Shown here one piece after another: positions 6,359 to 13,326 of a stretch of DNA of 21,972 nucleotides. How positions within the stretch are numbered: the first letter of the stretch is position 1; the number at the start of each line of letters is the position of its first letter. This DNA comes from Bradyrhizobium sp. Lineage in GTDB: Bacteria; Pseudomonadota; Alphaproteobacteria; Rhizobiales; Xanthobacteraceae. The translations under genes and the position numbers were made by a program. Location: contig JAQGKC010000449.1 of NCBI GenBank assembly GCA_028290305.1, positions 1 to 21,972 of the forward strand, in the 5' to 3' direction. The notes beneath the pieces are model-generated. The model was not told the DNA's origin and made no database searches. It was given only the letters and a program-made list of their open reading frames with translations.

Positions 6359-6406
6359 GCCTGCTTCGAAATGTGCCTGTTTCGAAATGGGCCTGCTTCG
6401 AAAAGA
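6359..6406. repeat. Three tandem 16-bp units
   Basis: Units GCCTGCTTCGAAATGT (6359-6374), GCCTGTTTCGAAATGG (6375-6390) and GCCTGCTTCGAAAAGA (6391-6406) follow each other without gaps; each contains the palindrome TTCGAA. They lie in the region between the divergent Crp/Fnr-type and cytochrome genes, between the two EcfG-type motifs. Regularly phased TTCGAA sites could be a protein-binding array or simple slippage products. Confidence 0.85.
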
Positions 6407-6485
6407 AAGCATGAGCGTCCGATGCAGGAAATTGTCCGCGACGCGCATCTCTGCGTCGACATGCAGAATTTGCAAAAGTGGCGGA

Positions 6486-6511
6486 GGAACGTTCCAGTAC
6501 CAAGCCGCGTT
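6486..6511 (+). promoter_or_regulatory. EcfG-type promoter of the diheme cytochrome gene
   Basis: GGAAC at 6486-6490 and CGTT at 6508-6511 are separated by 17 nt, a full match to the alphaproteobacterial general stress promoter. Transcription would start near 6518-6520, leaving a leader of about 25 nt before the ATG at 6545, an ideal position. Confidence 0.7.
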
Positions 6512-6544
6512 TTCGGATCGGGTTGATTTTCGCGCGGGCAGGCG

Positions 6545-7456
6545 ATGCGCCGATATCTCTGGCTGACGCTGGTCGTTTCAGTGGCGGTAGTTGCCGGCGG
6601 CGTCTGGTGGATCACCGCGCCGCAGCCAATTTCGGGTTCCGAACGCAATCAATTTGATCGAGCAGGCGATCCCGAACGGGGGCGTCTGGTGTTTGCCGCC
6701 GGCGATTGCGCGTCGTGCCACGCCTCGCCTGGGCAATCCGATCGTCTCCGTCTTGGCGGCGGACTTGCCCTTGCCTCGCCGTTCGGCACGTTTCGGGTCC
6801 CGAACATCTCGCCCGATTTACGAGACGGAATCGGGAATTGGCGGGCTGTCGACCTCGCCAACGCGTTGCTGCGTGGCGTCTCGCCCGATGGAAGTCATTA
6901 CTACCCGATTTTTCCTTATCCGAGCTATGCTCACATGATCGCGGCCGACGTCGTCGACCTGATGGCCTATTTGCGGACGCTTCCCGCGGTGGCTGGCCGC
7001 GCGCCGGCACACGACATCAATCCGATCTTTGGCATCCGGCGATTTGTCGGGGTTTGGAAAGCTTTGTATTTCGATCCTGCGCCGATCGAGCCGGATTCGC
7101 AACGAGATGAGAAATGGAATCGCGGGCGGTATCTGGTCGAGAGCCTCGGCCATTGCGCCGAATGCCACGCCACCCGAGACCTGTTCGGCGGGATCAAGCC
7201 GAAGACGCGGTTTGCCGGGGGACCCGATCCGGAAGGCAGCGGCTTCTATCCCAACATCACGCCGACACGTATCGGCGACTGGTCGGAGCAGGATATCGCC
7301 GAGATGCTGAGGAGCGGCAACACGCCGAGCCACGGTCGCGTCGGCTCGTCGATGAGCGACGTCATCGTCAACACAGCCATGCTGCCGGACCGCGACCGCG
7401 ACGCGATTGCAGCCTACATCAAGTCGTTGCCGGCGCAGCCGACGCCAAGGCCATGA
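6545..7456 (+). CDS. Membrane-anchored diheme cytochrome c
   Basis: A 303-aa electron carrier with an N-terminal anchor or uncleaved signal (about residues 5-25) and two cytochrome c domains in the periplasm. Heme motifs are CASCH (55-59) and CAECH (204-208). The family resembles the cytochrome subunits of PQQ- or flavin-dependent alcohol, aldehyde and sugar dehydrogenases, which usually have three hemes; this one has two. A likely Met ligand in the first domain lies in FPYPSYAHM (123-131). It would pass electrons from a periplasmic dehydrogenase or quinol toward the caa3 oxidase encoded convergently downstream. The Shine-Dalgarno (GGGCAGG) is close to the ATG and modest. The stop codon overlaps the first unit of a 15-bp tandem repeat. 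An EcfG-type promoter stands 34 nt upstream, suggesting stress induction. No dehydrogenase gene is adjacent. Confidence 0.88.
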   Translation: MRRYLWLTLVVSVAVVAGGVWWITAPQPISGSERNQFDRAGDPERGRLVFAAGDCASCHASPGQSDRLRLGGGLALASPFGTFRVPNISPDLRDGIGNWRAVDLANALLRGVSPDGSHYYPIFPYPSYAHMIAADVVDLMAYLRTLPAVAGRAPAHDINPIFGIRRFVGVWKALYFDPAPIEPDSQRDEKWNRGRYLVESLGHCAECHATRDLFGGIKPKTRFAGGPDPEGSGFYPNITPTRIGDWSEQDIAEMLRSGNTPSHGRVGSSMSDVIVNTAMLPDRDRDAIAAYIKSLPAQPTPRP

Positions 7457-7506
7457 GCGATAAGCCCATGAGCGATAAGGCCATGAGCGATAAGGCCATG
7501 AGCGAT
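7453..7506 (+). repeat. 15-bp tandem repeat filling the gap between convergent cytochrome genes
   Basis: ATGAGCGATAAGCCC (7453-7467), ATGAGCGATAAGGCC twice (7468-7482, 7483-7497) and a partial ATGAGCGAT (7498-7506): 3.6 units. The first unit overlaps the TGA of the diheme cytochrome, and the last ends one base before the stop of the opposing cytochrome gene at 7508. Each unit starts with ATG in the same frame, giving repeated MSDKA; that frame continues to 7620 but only as a shadow of the opposite gene. Confidence 0.95.
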
Positions 7507-7507
7507 C

Positions 7508-7918
7508 TCACTGCGCGTAAAGATAGGCGGCCACGTCGCGCGCCTGGGCTTCCGTTATCCCGGTTGCCGGCATCGCCGAACGCGGTGAAAGCTTTTGAGG
7601 CTCGACGATCCATTGGATGAGGCGATCCGGCGAGTTGGTCACAACGCCACCTATATAGACGCGGTGGATGACACCGGACAATGGCGGCCCCGTCAGACCG
7701 TCGGCGCCGGGACCGCCAGGAATCGTGTGACAGCCGCCGCATCCGTAGCGGCGCATGATCTCGGGCGCCTGCGTGGGATCGCCGCCGGTGATGGTCCGAG
7801 CGATGCGCTCAGCCTGTTGGCGAGCCGACCAGGTTGCAGCGGCCGCCGACGCGACGACGACACCGCCGAGCGCCGCGCTCGCCGCAAGCCACTGGCGTCT
7901 AGATCGCGCCGGCCACAT
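7508..7918 (-). CDS. Mono-heme cytochrome c, last gene of the oxidase operon
   Basis: A 136-aa protein with a twin-arginine-like N-terminus (SRRQWLAASAALGG) and a hydrophobic segment at about residues 10-30, then a single cytochrome c domain with CGGCH at 60-64 and a probable axial Met in SAMPATGITEAQARDVAAYL near the C-terminus. I chose the ATG at 7918 because GAGG lies 7 nt upstream. The ATG at 7924 would have that GAGG too close, and the longer frame from 7987 is Arg-rich. Its start lies inside the end of the upstream assembly-factor gene (20-nt overlap), so translation is probably coupled. It is a periplasmic, membrane-tethered electron donor candidate for the caa3 oxidase. Confidence 0.85.
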   Translation of the reverse strand: MWPARSRRQWLAASAALGGVVVASAAAATWSARQQAERIARTITGGDPTQAPEIMRRYGCGGCHTIPGGPGADGLTGPPLSGVIHRVYIGGVVTNSPDRLIQWIVEPQKLSPRSAMPATGITEAQARDVAAYLYAQ

Positions 7919-8795
7919 CGCCATGCCTCGTGCGTCCGCCGGCCCGCTTGATCCAGATCGCGGCGAGCGCGAGCGCCGCGCCGGCATACACCGTGCCGGC
8001 GGGCACCCACATGATGACGCCGGCGAGCTGCTGATCCTCGAGCGGCGTCAGTCCCCAGGTTGCGGCGGACGCGGTTTGGACGCCATACAAGACGCGAGGC
8101 GCCAGCGCCATCAGCGCACCGAGCACACTGGTATGCAGCATGGTGATGAACACGTGCCACGCGGCCGCGCCCGCTTCGCTGCGCCGGAACACCGACCACC
8201 AGAACAGCAGGGCGGAGAGGAAAAAACTGAGATGCTGGAGACGATGGATCGCGACGTCGGTGACGGCGGCATCGAACAGCACAGGCGCATGCCAGGCCCA
8301 GATCGCAATGCCATGCAGCAGGGTGGCATGGCTTCCGTGACTAAGCCATCTCCAGGACACCCTGACGGCCTTGTGCCGCATGGAATGGCCGGCAAGCACC
8401 CGAATGCGGCGCGGCAAGCCCCAGAGCAGGGAACCCACGGGGTTGGCCAGCACCAGCAGCGGCGCGGAAATCGCCATGATGATCTCGTGCTCGATCATGT
8501 GGAACGTGAACAGATGCTCCCCAAGCCAATGCAGCGGCGACACCAGGCTGCCGGCAAGGCTGAGCCAGCCGCCCCAATAAAGCGCTGCGGGCCGGTAGCC
8601 GCGTTGCCGTTGCGTACTTCGTCGATGAAGGACACACGTGCCGATGAGGTGAAGCAAGCCAAAAGCGATCAGCGGGACCACGATCCAGGGATCGAAGGTC
8701 CATGATGCGCTTGGCGCCGACGTGCCGCGGCCATGCGCCAGGACACCAGATGGCGACAGCCATAGCACTGCGATGATGACAGTCAGCGCTCGCAT
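7899..8795 (-). CDS. ctaG: CtaG-type cytochrome c oxidase assembly protein
   Basis: A 298-aa polytopic membrane protein of the caa3-associated CtaG family (the type found with caa3 operons, distinct from Cox11). After a cleavable-looking N-terminus (MRALTVIIAVLWLSPSGVLA, followed by His-Gly) come about seven membrane helices. Conserved His-rich helices include SPLHWLGEHLFTFHMIEHEI, IAIWAWHAPVLFDAA and the stretch IHRLQHLSFFLSALLFWWSV, typical of the family and thought to serve copper handling for CuB assembly. The start at 8795 overlaps the preceding gene by 13 nt; a much longer upstream extension of the frame has no membrane-protein character. Its place in the operon between subunit III and a cytochrome supports the role. 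Confidence 0.85.
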   Translation of the reverse strand: MRALTVIIAVLWLSPSGVLAHGRGTSAPSASWTFDPWIVVPLIAFGLLHLIGTCVLHRRSTQRQRGYRPAALYWGGWLSLAGSLVSPLHWLGEHLFTFHMIEHEIIMAISAPLLVLANPVGSLLWGLPRRIRVLAGHSMRHKAVRVSWRWLSHGSHATLLHGIAIWAWHAPVLFDAAVTDVAIHRLQHLSFFLSALLFWWSVFRRSEAGAAAWHVFITMLHTSVLGALMALAPRVLYGVQTASAATWGLTPLEDQQLAGVIMWVPAGTVYAGAALALAAIWIKRAGGRTRHGDVAGAI

Positions 8796-9124
8796 CCCGT
8801 CAACACCATTGAGCCGATAGATTGCAGAGCCAATGCAAAAGCGAAAATCAGCGCAGACAAGGCGCTGATTGCCGCAGCAAAGCGAACCGCGTCTGGCGAG
8901 CCGAACCCGGCTCGGGCGGTGCGCGAGGATCGCCAGGACATCGACCCGGCAAGCAGGGCAAGCATTGCAAGCGCCATCGAAAGAACGGCGGAAATGCGGA
9001 CGTCTTCTGTGCAGTCGAGATACGGCAGGATCTGGCCGAGTTGCGTGTTGACAGCCCAGAGCAGGGCGGCGATCCAAAGGCCGGCCCAGGCCACAAGACG
9101 GGCTCTCGTACGCGGTGAAATCAT
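8783..9124 (-). CDS. Small three-helix membrane protein of the oxidase operon
   Basis: 113 aa with three predicted membrane segments, at about residues 10-28, 45-65 and 80-105. A conserved-looking loop, GQILPYLDCTEDVRISAV, sits between the first two. I do not recognise a named family. Proteins of this size and topology often occur between subunit III and CtaG in alphaproteobacterial caa3 operons. The ATG at 9124 overlaps the subunit III stop codon as ATGA, which fixes the start; its end overlaps the ctaG start by 13 nt. It is likely a small accessory subunit or assembly partner, by context only. The Cys-Glu/Asp pair in the loop could be a metal-contact site, which is speculative. Confidence 0.75.
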   Translation of the reverse strand: MISPRTRARLVAWAGLWIAALLWAVNTQLGQILPYLDCTEDVRISAVLSMALAMLALLAGSMSWRSSRTARAGFGSPDAVRFAAAISALSALIFAFALALQSIGSMVLTGCER

Positions 9125-9723
9125 AGGCGCGGGACCCAGTAGATGCAGGCATAGATGGGAAGCCATGTCGCCACGACAAAGTTCCAATACATCGCATTAT
9201 CCTGCACGTCGCCGAACCGGCGAAGGTTTTGCCCGTGGCGGGTGAACATCAGCGCCGCCAGCACGAGCGTATCGACGAGGTCCGTGATGATATGCGTGGT
9301 GTGCAGGCCGAGCAGCGTCCAGATCACCGAACCGTAGGCGTTGGTGTCCCAGCTTACGCGTAGCGCCGGAAATTCGAAGGCGCGGACGATCAGTGGCGCG
9401 ATGCCGAGCAGCGACATCACGACCATGCTGATCCGCACCTTGCGCAAATCCTGTCGCTCGGCCCAGCGCGAGATCAGATGATTGGGTACGACACTTCCGA
9501 TCAAGATCAGCGTCACGAACGTGCCGGGCAGCAAGTCGGGCGGCGGGGAATCGATCGGCCAGGTCGCGGCGAGACTCATCAGGTAGAGATAGACGGCGAT
9601 CACGAGCGCAAATCCGGTGCCCTCGATCAGCATGAACGCCATTGTCCCCCACCAGGTGACGCTGGCTCGTCCCATGCCGTGCAGGGGCAGCCTTGAAAGA
9701 TCGACGGCAACACGTTCTTTCAC
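9121..9723 (-). CDS. ctaE: Cytochrome c oxidase subunit III (COX3 family)
   Basis: A 200-aa integral membrane protein with about five helices, the short form found with caa3 enzymes. Family features are VTWWGTMAFMLIEGTGFALV near residue 25, IGSVVPNHLISRWAERQDL, the histidine-rich LLGLHTTHIITDLVDTLVL and the C-terminal AMYWNFVVATWLPIYACIYW. The start is GTG at 9723, overlapping the subunit I stop as GTGA; an ATG-initiated longer frame at 9795 would overlap subunit I by 76 nt and has no family character. Subunit III stabilises the proton uptake side of subunit I. The gene symbol follows common usage; numbering of cox genes varies. Confidence 0.88.
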   Translation of the reverse strand: MKERVAVDLSRLPLHGMGRASVTWWGTMAFMLIEGTGFALVIAVYLYLMSLAATWPIDSPPPDLLPGTFVTLILIGSVVPNHLISRWAERQDLRKVRISMVVMSLLGIAPLIVRAFEFPALRVSWDTNAYGSVIWTLLGLHTTHIITDLVDTLVLAALMFTRHGQNLRRFGDVQDNAMYWNFVVATWLPIYACIYWVPRL

Positions 9724-11633
9724 GATTCGTCCTCCGGCGTGGCCTTCGGCCAGAACCAGCCGACCAGGGTGACGGCGACCGGGATCGCGCCCCACACCAC
9801 CGCCCAGGGCGAGAAGATCGACCAGATCAGCATGATGGTCGTTGCGATCGCCGCCCAGAACGGCCAGATTGAATTGCGCGGCGAGGCTTCGCGCGCTTCA
9901 GGCTCGGCCGCGGCCATCGAGGTCACGACCAGCTCGCGGCGATCGACGCGCAACCCACTCGCGACCAAAAGCTCCTCTGGTTGCTCCCAAAGCGGATTGG
10001 CTCCATTCACCACGGGAATGTGCACAAAGTTGTAGCTCGGCGGCGGCGATGACGTCGCCCATTCCAAGGTCGGCGCATCCCAGGGGTCGGGCCCTGCCGG
10101 CAATCCATCGTGCGTGCTGCGGACCGCATCAAAGAAGAACAGGAGAAATCCCGCGACAAGGATCGCGGAGCTGGCGCTGACGAAGAGGTTGAGATGGTGC
10201 CAGGGGAGATCGGGCTGATAGGTATAGATGCGCCGCGGCATGCCCTCGAGCCCGAGAATGTGCATCGGAAAGAATGTCAGGTGGAAGCCTGCGAAGATCA
10301 GTCCGAACACCCATCGGCCGATGCGTTCGCTCATCATCCGGCCGGTGATTTTCGGAAGCCAATAGTAGATCGCCCCGATCAACGGAAAGACCGCGCCGCC
10401 AATCAGCACATAATGAAAGTGTGCGACCACGAAATAGGTATCGTGCACCTGGGTGTCGAACGGAACGGAGGCCACCATCACGCCGGTGAGGCCGCCGATG
10501 ACGAACGTGATGATGAAGCCGATGATGAAGAGCAGCGGAGTCTTGAATACCGGCTTGCCGTCCCAGAGCGTTGCCAGCCAGCAAAAAATCTGAATGCCGG
10601 CCGGAACGGCAATCGCCATGCTGGAAGCGGTGAAGAAGCTCTCGCCGAGCCGCGGCAGCCCCGTCACGAACATGTGGTGGACCCAGAGCCCGAACGCCAG
10701 GATGCCGGTGGCGATCAACGCCATCACCAGCGCCAGATAGCCGAACACCGGGCGGCGCGCGAAGGTCGCGATCATGGTCGAAACCATCCCGACCGCCGGC
10801 AGGAAGATGATGTAGACCTCGGGATGGCCGAAGAACCAGAACAGATGCTGCCACAGCAGCACGTCGCCGCCCTCCGCCGGATTGTAAAAATGCGTGCCGA
10901 CCAGCCGGTCGAGGATGAGCGTGGTGCTCGCGATCATGATGGCCGGCATCGCCATGATCACCAGGAACGAGGTGACCAGCATCGCCCAGACGAACAGTGG
11001 AATCCGGTCGAGGCTCATCCCCGGAGCGCGCTGCTTGAAGATGGTCACGACAAGCTCGACGGATACGGCAAGCGCCGAGAGCTCGGTGAAGGTGATCATC
11101 TGCGCCCAGATATCGGCGCGCTTGCCCGCCCCGTATTGCGGGCCGGACAGCGGCACATAGGCGAACCAGCCGACATCCGGCCCCATATCGAGCGCGAACG
11201 CGATCCACAAGAGCAACCCGCCGGCGAGATAGATCCAGTAGGAGAAGGCATTCAGCCGCGGAAAGGCGATGTTGCGCGTGCCGACCATCAGCGGCACCAG
11301 ATAGACCGCCATCGCTTCCATCACCGGCACGGCGAACAGGAACATCATGTTTGCGCCATGCATCGTGAAAATCTGGTTGTAGCGGTCCGCGCTGAGGAGA
11401 CGCGCTTCCGGCTGCGCCAACTGGATGCGCATCAGGGCCGCGAGGATGCCGCCGAGCGCCAGAAAGACAAAGGCCGTGAAGATGTAGCGCTTGCCGATGA
11501 TCTTGTGATCCACCGTCGAGAGAGCGCCCCAGAAGCCATCCGGGGTCTTCCACGTCTCCGTCAGGGCTCGTTCGAGCAATGGGCGGTCGAGTTCATCGTC
11601 GCACGTGTCGGGCCTGATCACGGTCTCCATCAT
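9720..11633 (-). CDS. ctaD: caa3-type cytochrome c oxidase subunit I, with altered proton-channel residues
   Basis: A 637-aa heme-copper oxidase core that reduces O2 to water at the heme a3-CuB centre. Ligands are present: His92 (FTMHGANMM), His270 and Tyr274 in GHPEVY, His319/His320 (WVHHMF), His405 and His407 (VVAHFHYVL), plus Glu272 (equivalent of Rhodobacter E286). Compared from memory with Rhodobacter sphaeroides, the D-channel entry Asp132 is Asn122 (GTRNIAFPRLN), and K-channel Thr359 and Lys362 are Ala345 and Gln348 (AVPAGIQIFCW). The C-terminus is longer than the usual 550-560 residues, with an extra hydrophobic pair of segments (IWPFWAAIATTIMLIW onward), as in some caa3 enzymes. The ATG at 11633 overlaps the subunit II stop as ATGA; a second ATG follows at once. 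It is the third gene of the operon. Confidence 0.95.
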   Translation of the reverse strand: MMETVIRPDTCDDELDRPLLERALTETWKTPDGFWGALSTVDHKIIGKRYIFTAFVFLALGGILAALMRIQLAQPEARLLSADRYNQIFTMHGANMMFLFAVPVMEAMAVYLVPLMVGTRNIAFPRLNAFSYWIYLAGGLLLWIAFALDMGPDVGWFAYVPLSGPQYGAGKRADIWAQMITFTELSALAVSVELVVTIFKQRAPGMSLDRIPLFVWAMLVTSFLVIMAMPAIMIASTTLILDRLVGTHFYNPAEGGDVLLWQHLFWFFGHPEVYIIFLPAVGMVSTMIATFARRPVFGYLALVMALIATGILAFGLWVHHMFVTGLPRLGESFFTASSMAIAVPAGIQIFCWLATLWDGKPVFKTPLLFIIGFIITFVIGGLTGVMVASVPFDTQVHDTYFVVAHFHYVLIGGAVFPLIGAIYYWLPKITGRMMSERIGRWVFGLIFAGFHLTFFPMHILGLEGMPRRIYTYQPDLPWHHLNLFVSASSAILVAGFLLFFFDAVRSTHDGLPAGPDPWDAPTLEWATSSPPPSYNFVHIPVVNGANPLWEQPEELLVASGLRVDRRELVVTSMAAAEPEAREASPRNSIWPFWAAIATTIMLIWSIFSPWAVVWGAIPVAVTLVGWFWPKATPEDES

Positions 11634-12640
11634 TTCAGGCTCGCCATGTAAGCGGAGACGGATCGCAGTTCGTCTGCCGTAAGCGGCACCATCGGCATGT
11701 TGTTGCCGGGCTTGAGCGTCTGCGGATCAGCGATCCACGCCGCGAGCGAGCCACGGGTGGTCTCGAACAGGCCCGCGGCAATGGTTTTGCGGCTGCCGAC
11801 GTGGGTGAGATCGGGCCCCGTCGTGCCCGAGGCCGGAGTGCCGCGGATGGTGTGGCACGACGCGCAGGCTTTCGCGAGAAACGCATCACGTCCGGCTGCG
11901 ACGTCTTCATCGGACATGGTCGCGGCCGGTTGCCGTTGCGCGTCCGCCCATTTGTCAAATTCTTCCTTGGTGTCCGCGATCACCAGGAAAGCCATATGCG
12001 CGTGCTGCAGGCCACAAAACTCGGCACACTGGCCGCGATAGATGCCTGCATGTTCCGCGTTGACGGTGAGCTCGTTGGGACGTCCCGGAATGAGATCCTG
12101 CTTCCCGGCAAGGCTCGGCACCCAGAAGGAATGGATGACGTCGTCGCCTTCGAGCTGGAGGCGTATGTTGCGCCCGACCGGGATGTGTATCTCGTTGGCG
12201 GTCTGGAAGCTCTTCCCGGGCTGCGGGTCGAGATATTCGACGTTCCACCACCATTGCGAGCCGCGGACCTTGATGGTGAGATCATCGCGGCCCGCGATGC
12301 CGAGCGCGCGCGTGGTGAAGAAGCTTGCCAACGTGAAGCCACCGATCACAAACGCTGTGATAATGGTCGCACTCAGCACCGCCTGTGACATGCGGTCCTC
12401 GACATGCGGGTCGATACCGGTGGGCTGCGTCCGCGCCTGCCGGCTGCGCCATAGTGCGGCGATCAACGCGACCATGACCAGCGTCCATACCAGGGAACAG
12501 GCGGCTACGATCAGGATGATGAGTTGCTTCAGGCTGATCGCTGACGTGCCATGCGCATCCATCGCGGATTGCCAGCCGGTGCAGCCCGTGGTCAGGATGC
12601 AGCTCAGCAACGACAACAACCGCGTTAAGCAGGACCTCAC
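11630..12640 (-). CDS. ctaC: caa3-type oxidase subunit II with fused cytochrome c domain
   Basis: 336 aa. It has a lipoprotein-type signal with Cys20 (ILTTGC), membrane helices at about 39-62 and 88-108, then the periplasmic CuA cupredoxin domain with His170, Cys205, Glu207, Cys209, His213 and Met216 (GQCAEFCGLQHAHM). A C-terminal cytochrome c domain follows, with CASCH at 259-263 and a probable axial Met in GNNMPMVPLTADEL. This fusion defines caa3 oxidases: electrons enter at the heme c and pass through CuA to subunit I. The start codon is GTG at 12640, overlapping the stop of the upstream cytochrome gene as GTGA, so translation is coupled. All CuA ligands are intact. Confidence 0.95.
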   Translation of the reverse strand: MRSCLTRLLSLLSCILTTGCTGWQSAMDAHGTSAISLKQLIILIVAACSLVWTLVMVALIAALWRSRQARTQPTGIDPHVEDRMSQAVLSATIITAFVIGGFTLASFFTTRALGIAGRDDLTIKVRGSQWWWNVEYLDPQPGKSFQTANEIHIPVGRNIRLQLEGDDVIHSFWVPSLAGKQDLIPGRPNELTVNAEHAGIYRGQCAEFCGLQHAHMAFLVIADTKEEFDKWADAQRQPAATMSDEDVAAGRDAFLAKACASCHTIRGTPASGTTGPDLTHVGSRKTIAAGLFETTRGSLAAWIADPQTLKPGNNMPMVPLTADELRSVSAYMASLK

Positions 12641-13200
12641 GGCGTGGGTCCTTGATCCGGATGAACGGGAGTAGGGCCCTGATCGAACAGTTTTACGGCT
12701 GGTGCACGGTTTTCGGACGGCCGGGTCTGTTTGTCGTCATCGCGGCTCGGGGCCGCCGTCTTGGCCGAATAGGCGCCGATCGTCTGCACATATCCGGCGA
12801 GCTGCCAGATCTGGTCCGTCGTCATCCTGTCGCGAAACGCAGGCATGCCATGCGGCCGGCCGTCGCGGATGGAAGCAAAGATGGAGACCATCTCCGGGCC
12901 GTAGTACCACCAGCCGTCGAGAAAGGCCGGACCGATTCCGCCACGGCCGTCGGCGTGACAAGCCTTGCAGCCGAACCAGGAATACAGCCGCTTGCCCTGG
13001 CTGAGGTTGTAGGCGTTGGTCTCGTAGGGTCGGTCGAGGGCGAAATAGACTTCAGGCGGCGCGCCGCTGATGGCGTTCGGCATCAGCGAGACCTGATCGA
13101 GCGCAGCCGCCACCGGAGGATCGAGCCGAAGTTCTCGCTCTTCCCGCTGGCACCCCGCCAGAGCGGTCGCGAAGCTAGCAAGCATGACAGCGATCCGCAT
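12637..13200 (-). CDS. Lipoprotein cytochrome c, first gene of the oxidase operon
   Basis: A 187-aa protein with a lipoprotein signal (ATALAGC, Cys17), so probably anchored to the periplasmic face of a membrane. It has a single heme motif CKACH (78-82). The sequence ADGRGGIGPAFLDGWWYYGP and a likely axial Met in RPHGMPAFRDRMT fit class I cytochromes c that accompany alternative oxidases. The tail is rich in Pro/Asp/Gln, with DQGPTP occurring twice, the second time at the very end. It overlaps the subunit II gene by 4 nt. The start ATG at 13200 has a weak Shine-Dalgarno; an ATG five codons later is possible and would also leave a lipobox. Likely a dedicated electron donor or a docking subunit. 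Confidence 0.85.
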   Translation of the reverse strand: MRIAVMLASFATALAGCQREERELRLDPPVAAALDQVSLMPNAISGAPPEVYFALDRPYETNAYNLSQGKRLYSWFGCKACHADGRGGIGPAFLDGWWYYGPEMVSIFASIRDGRPHGMPAFRDRMTTDQIWQLAGYVQTIGAYSAKTAAPSRDDDKQTRPSENRAPAVKLFDQGPTPVHPDQGPTP

Positions 13201-13326
13201 GGAAACCGTTTCGAGCCCAGCCTAATCTAAACGCCTAATTCAGGGCTTTGAGGATGGTTCCAATCTTGGCCGTCGAGCCGGTCAATTCGACAGGAACGAT
13301 CGTCGCCGCGGACACTTAGTTCATGG
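13201..13326. promoter_or_regulatory. Divergent promoter region between the oxidase operon and fdhD
   Basis: This 126-nt gap must hold the promoters of both directions. GGAAC occurs once on each strand (13293-13297 plus; 13257-13261 minus). At the EcfG spacing the -10 positions read ACTT and AATT, so only the TT is kept, and I consider them weak candidates. No sigma-70 promoter is obvious by eye. Confidence 0.3.

Noticed and set aside
6113..6475. A 120-codon minus-strand frame upstream of the Crp/Fnr-type gene
   Set aside because: It crosses the 16-bp tandem repeat and an EcfG-type motif, has no Shine-Dalgarno and no recognisable sequence. The region reads better as regulatory DNA.
7453..7506. 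CRISPR-like array
   Set aside because: The units are directly adjacent without spacers, so this is a simple tandem repeat; no cas genes are present anywhere in the window.
7453..7620. A small plus-strand gene starting in the MSDKA repeats
   Set aside because: After the repeat the frame is the antisense of the cytochrome c gene and is Arg/Pro-rich. The in-frame ATGs are a by-product of the 15-bp unit.
10110..11651. A 513-codon plus-strand frame opposite the oxidase subunit I gene
   Set aside because: It is a shadow of ctaD: composition dominated by Arg, Asp, His and Glu with no recognisable domain, and the opposite strand is an unambiguous oxidase.
13257..13317. EcfG promoters for the oxidase operon and fdhD
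   Set aside because: GGAAC is present on each strand, but at the required distance only the final TT of CGTT is kept. I do not claim these as promoters beyond a weak note.
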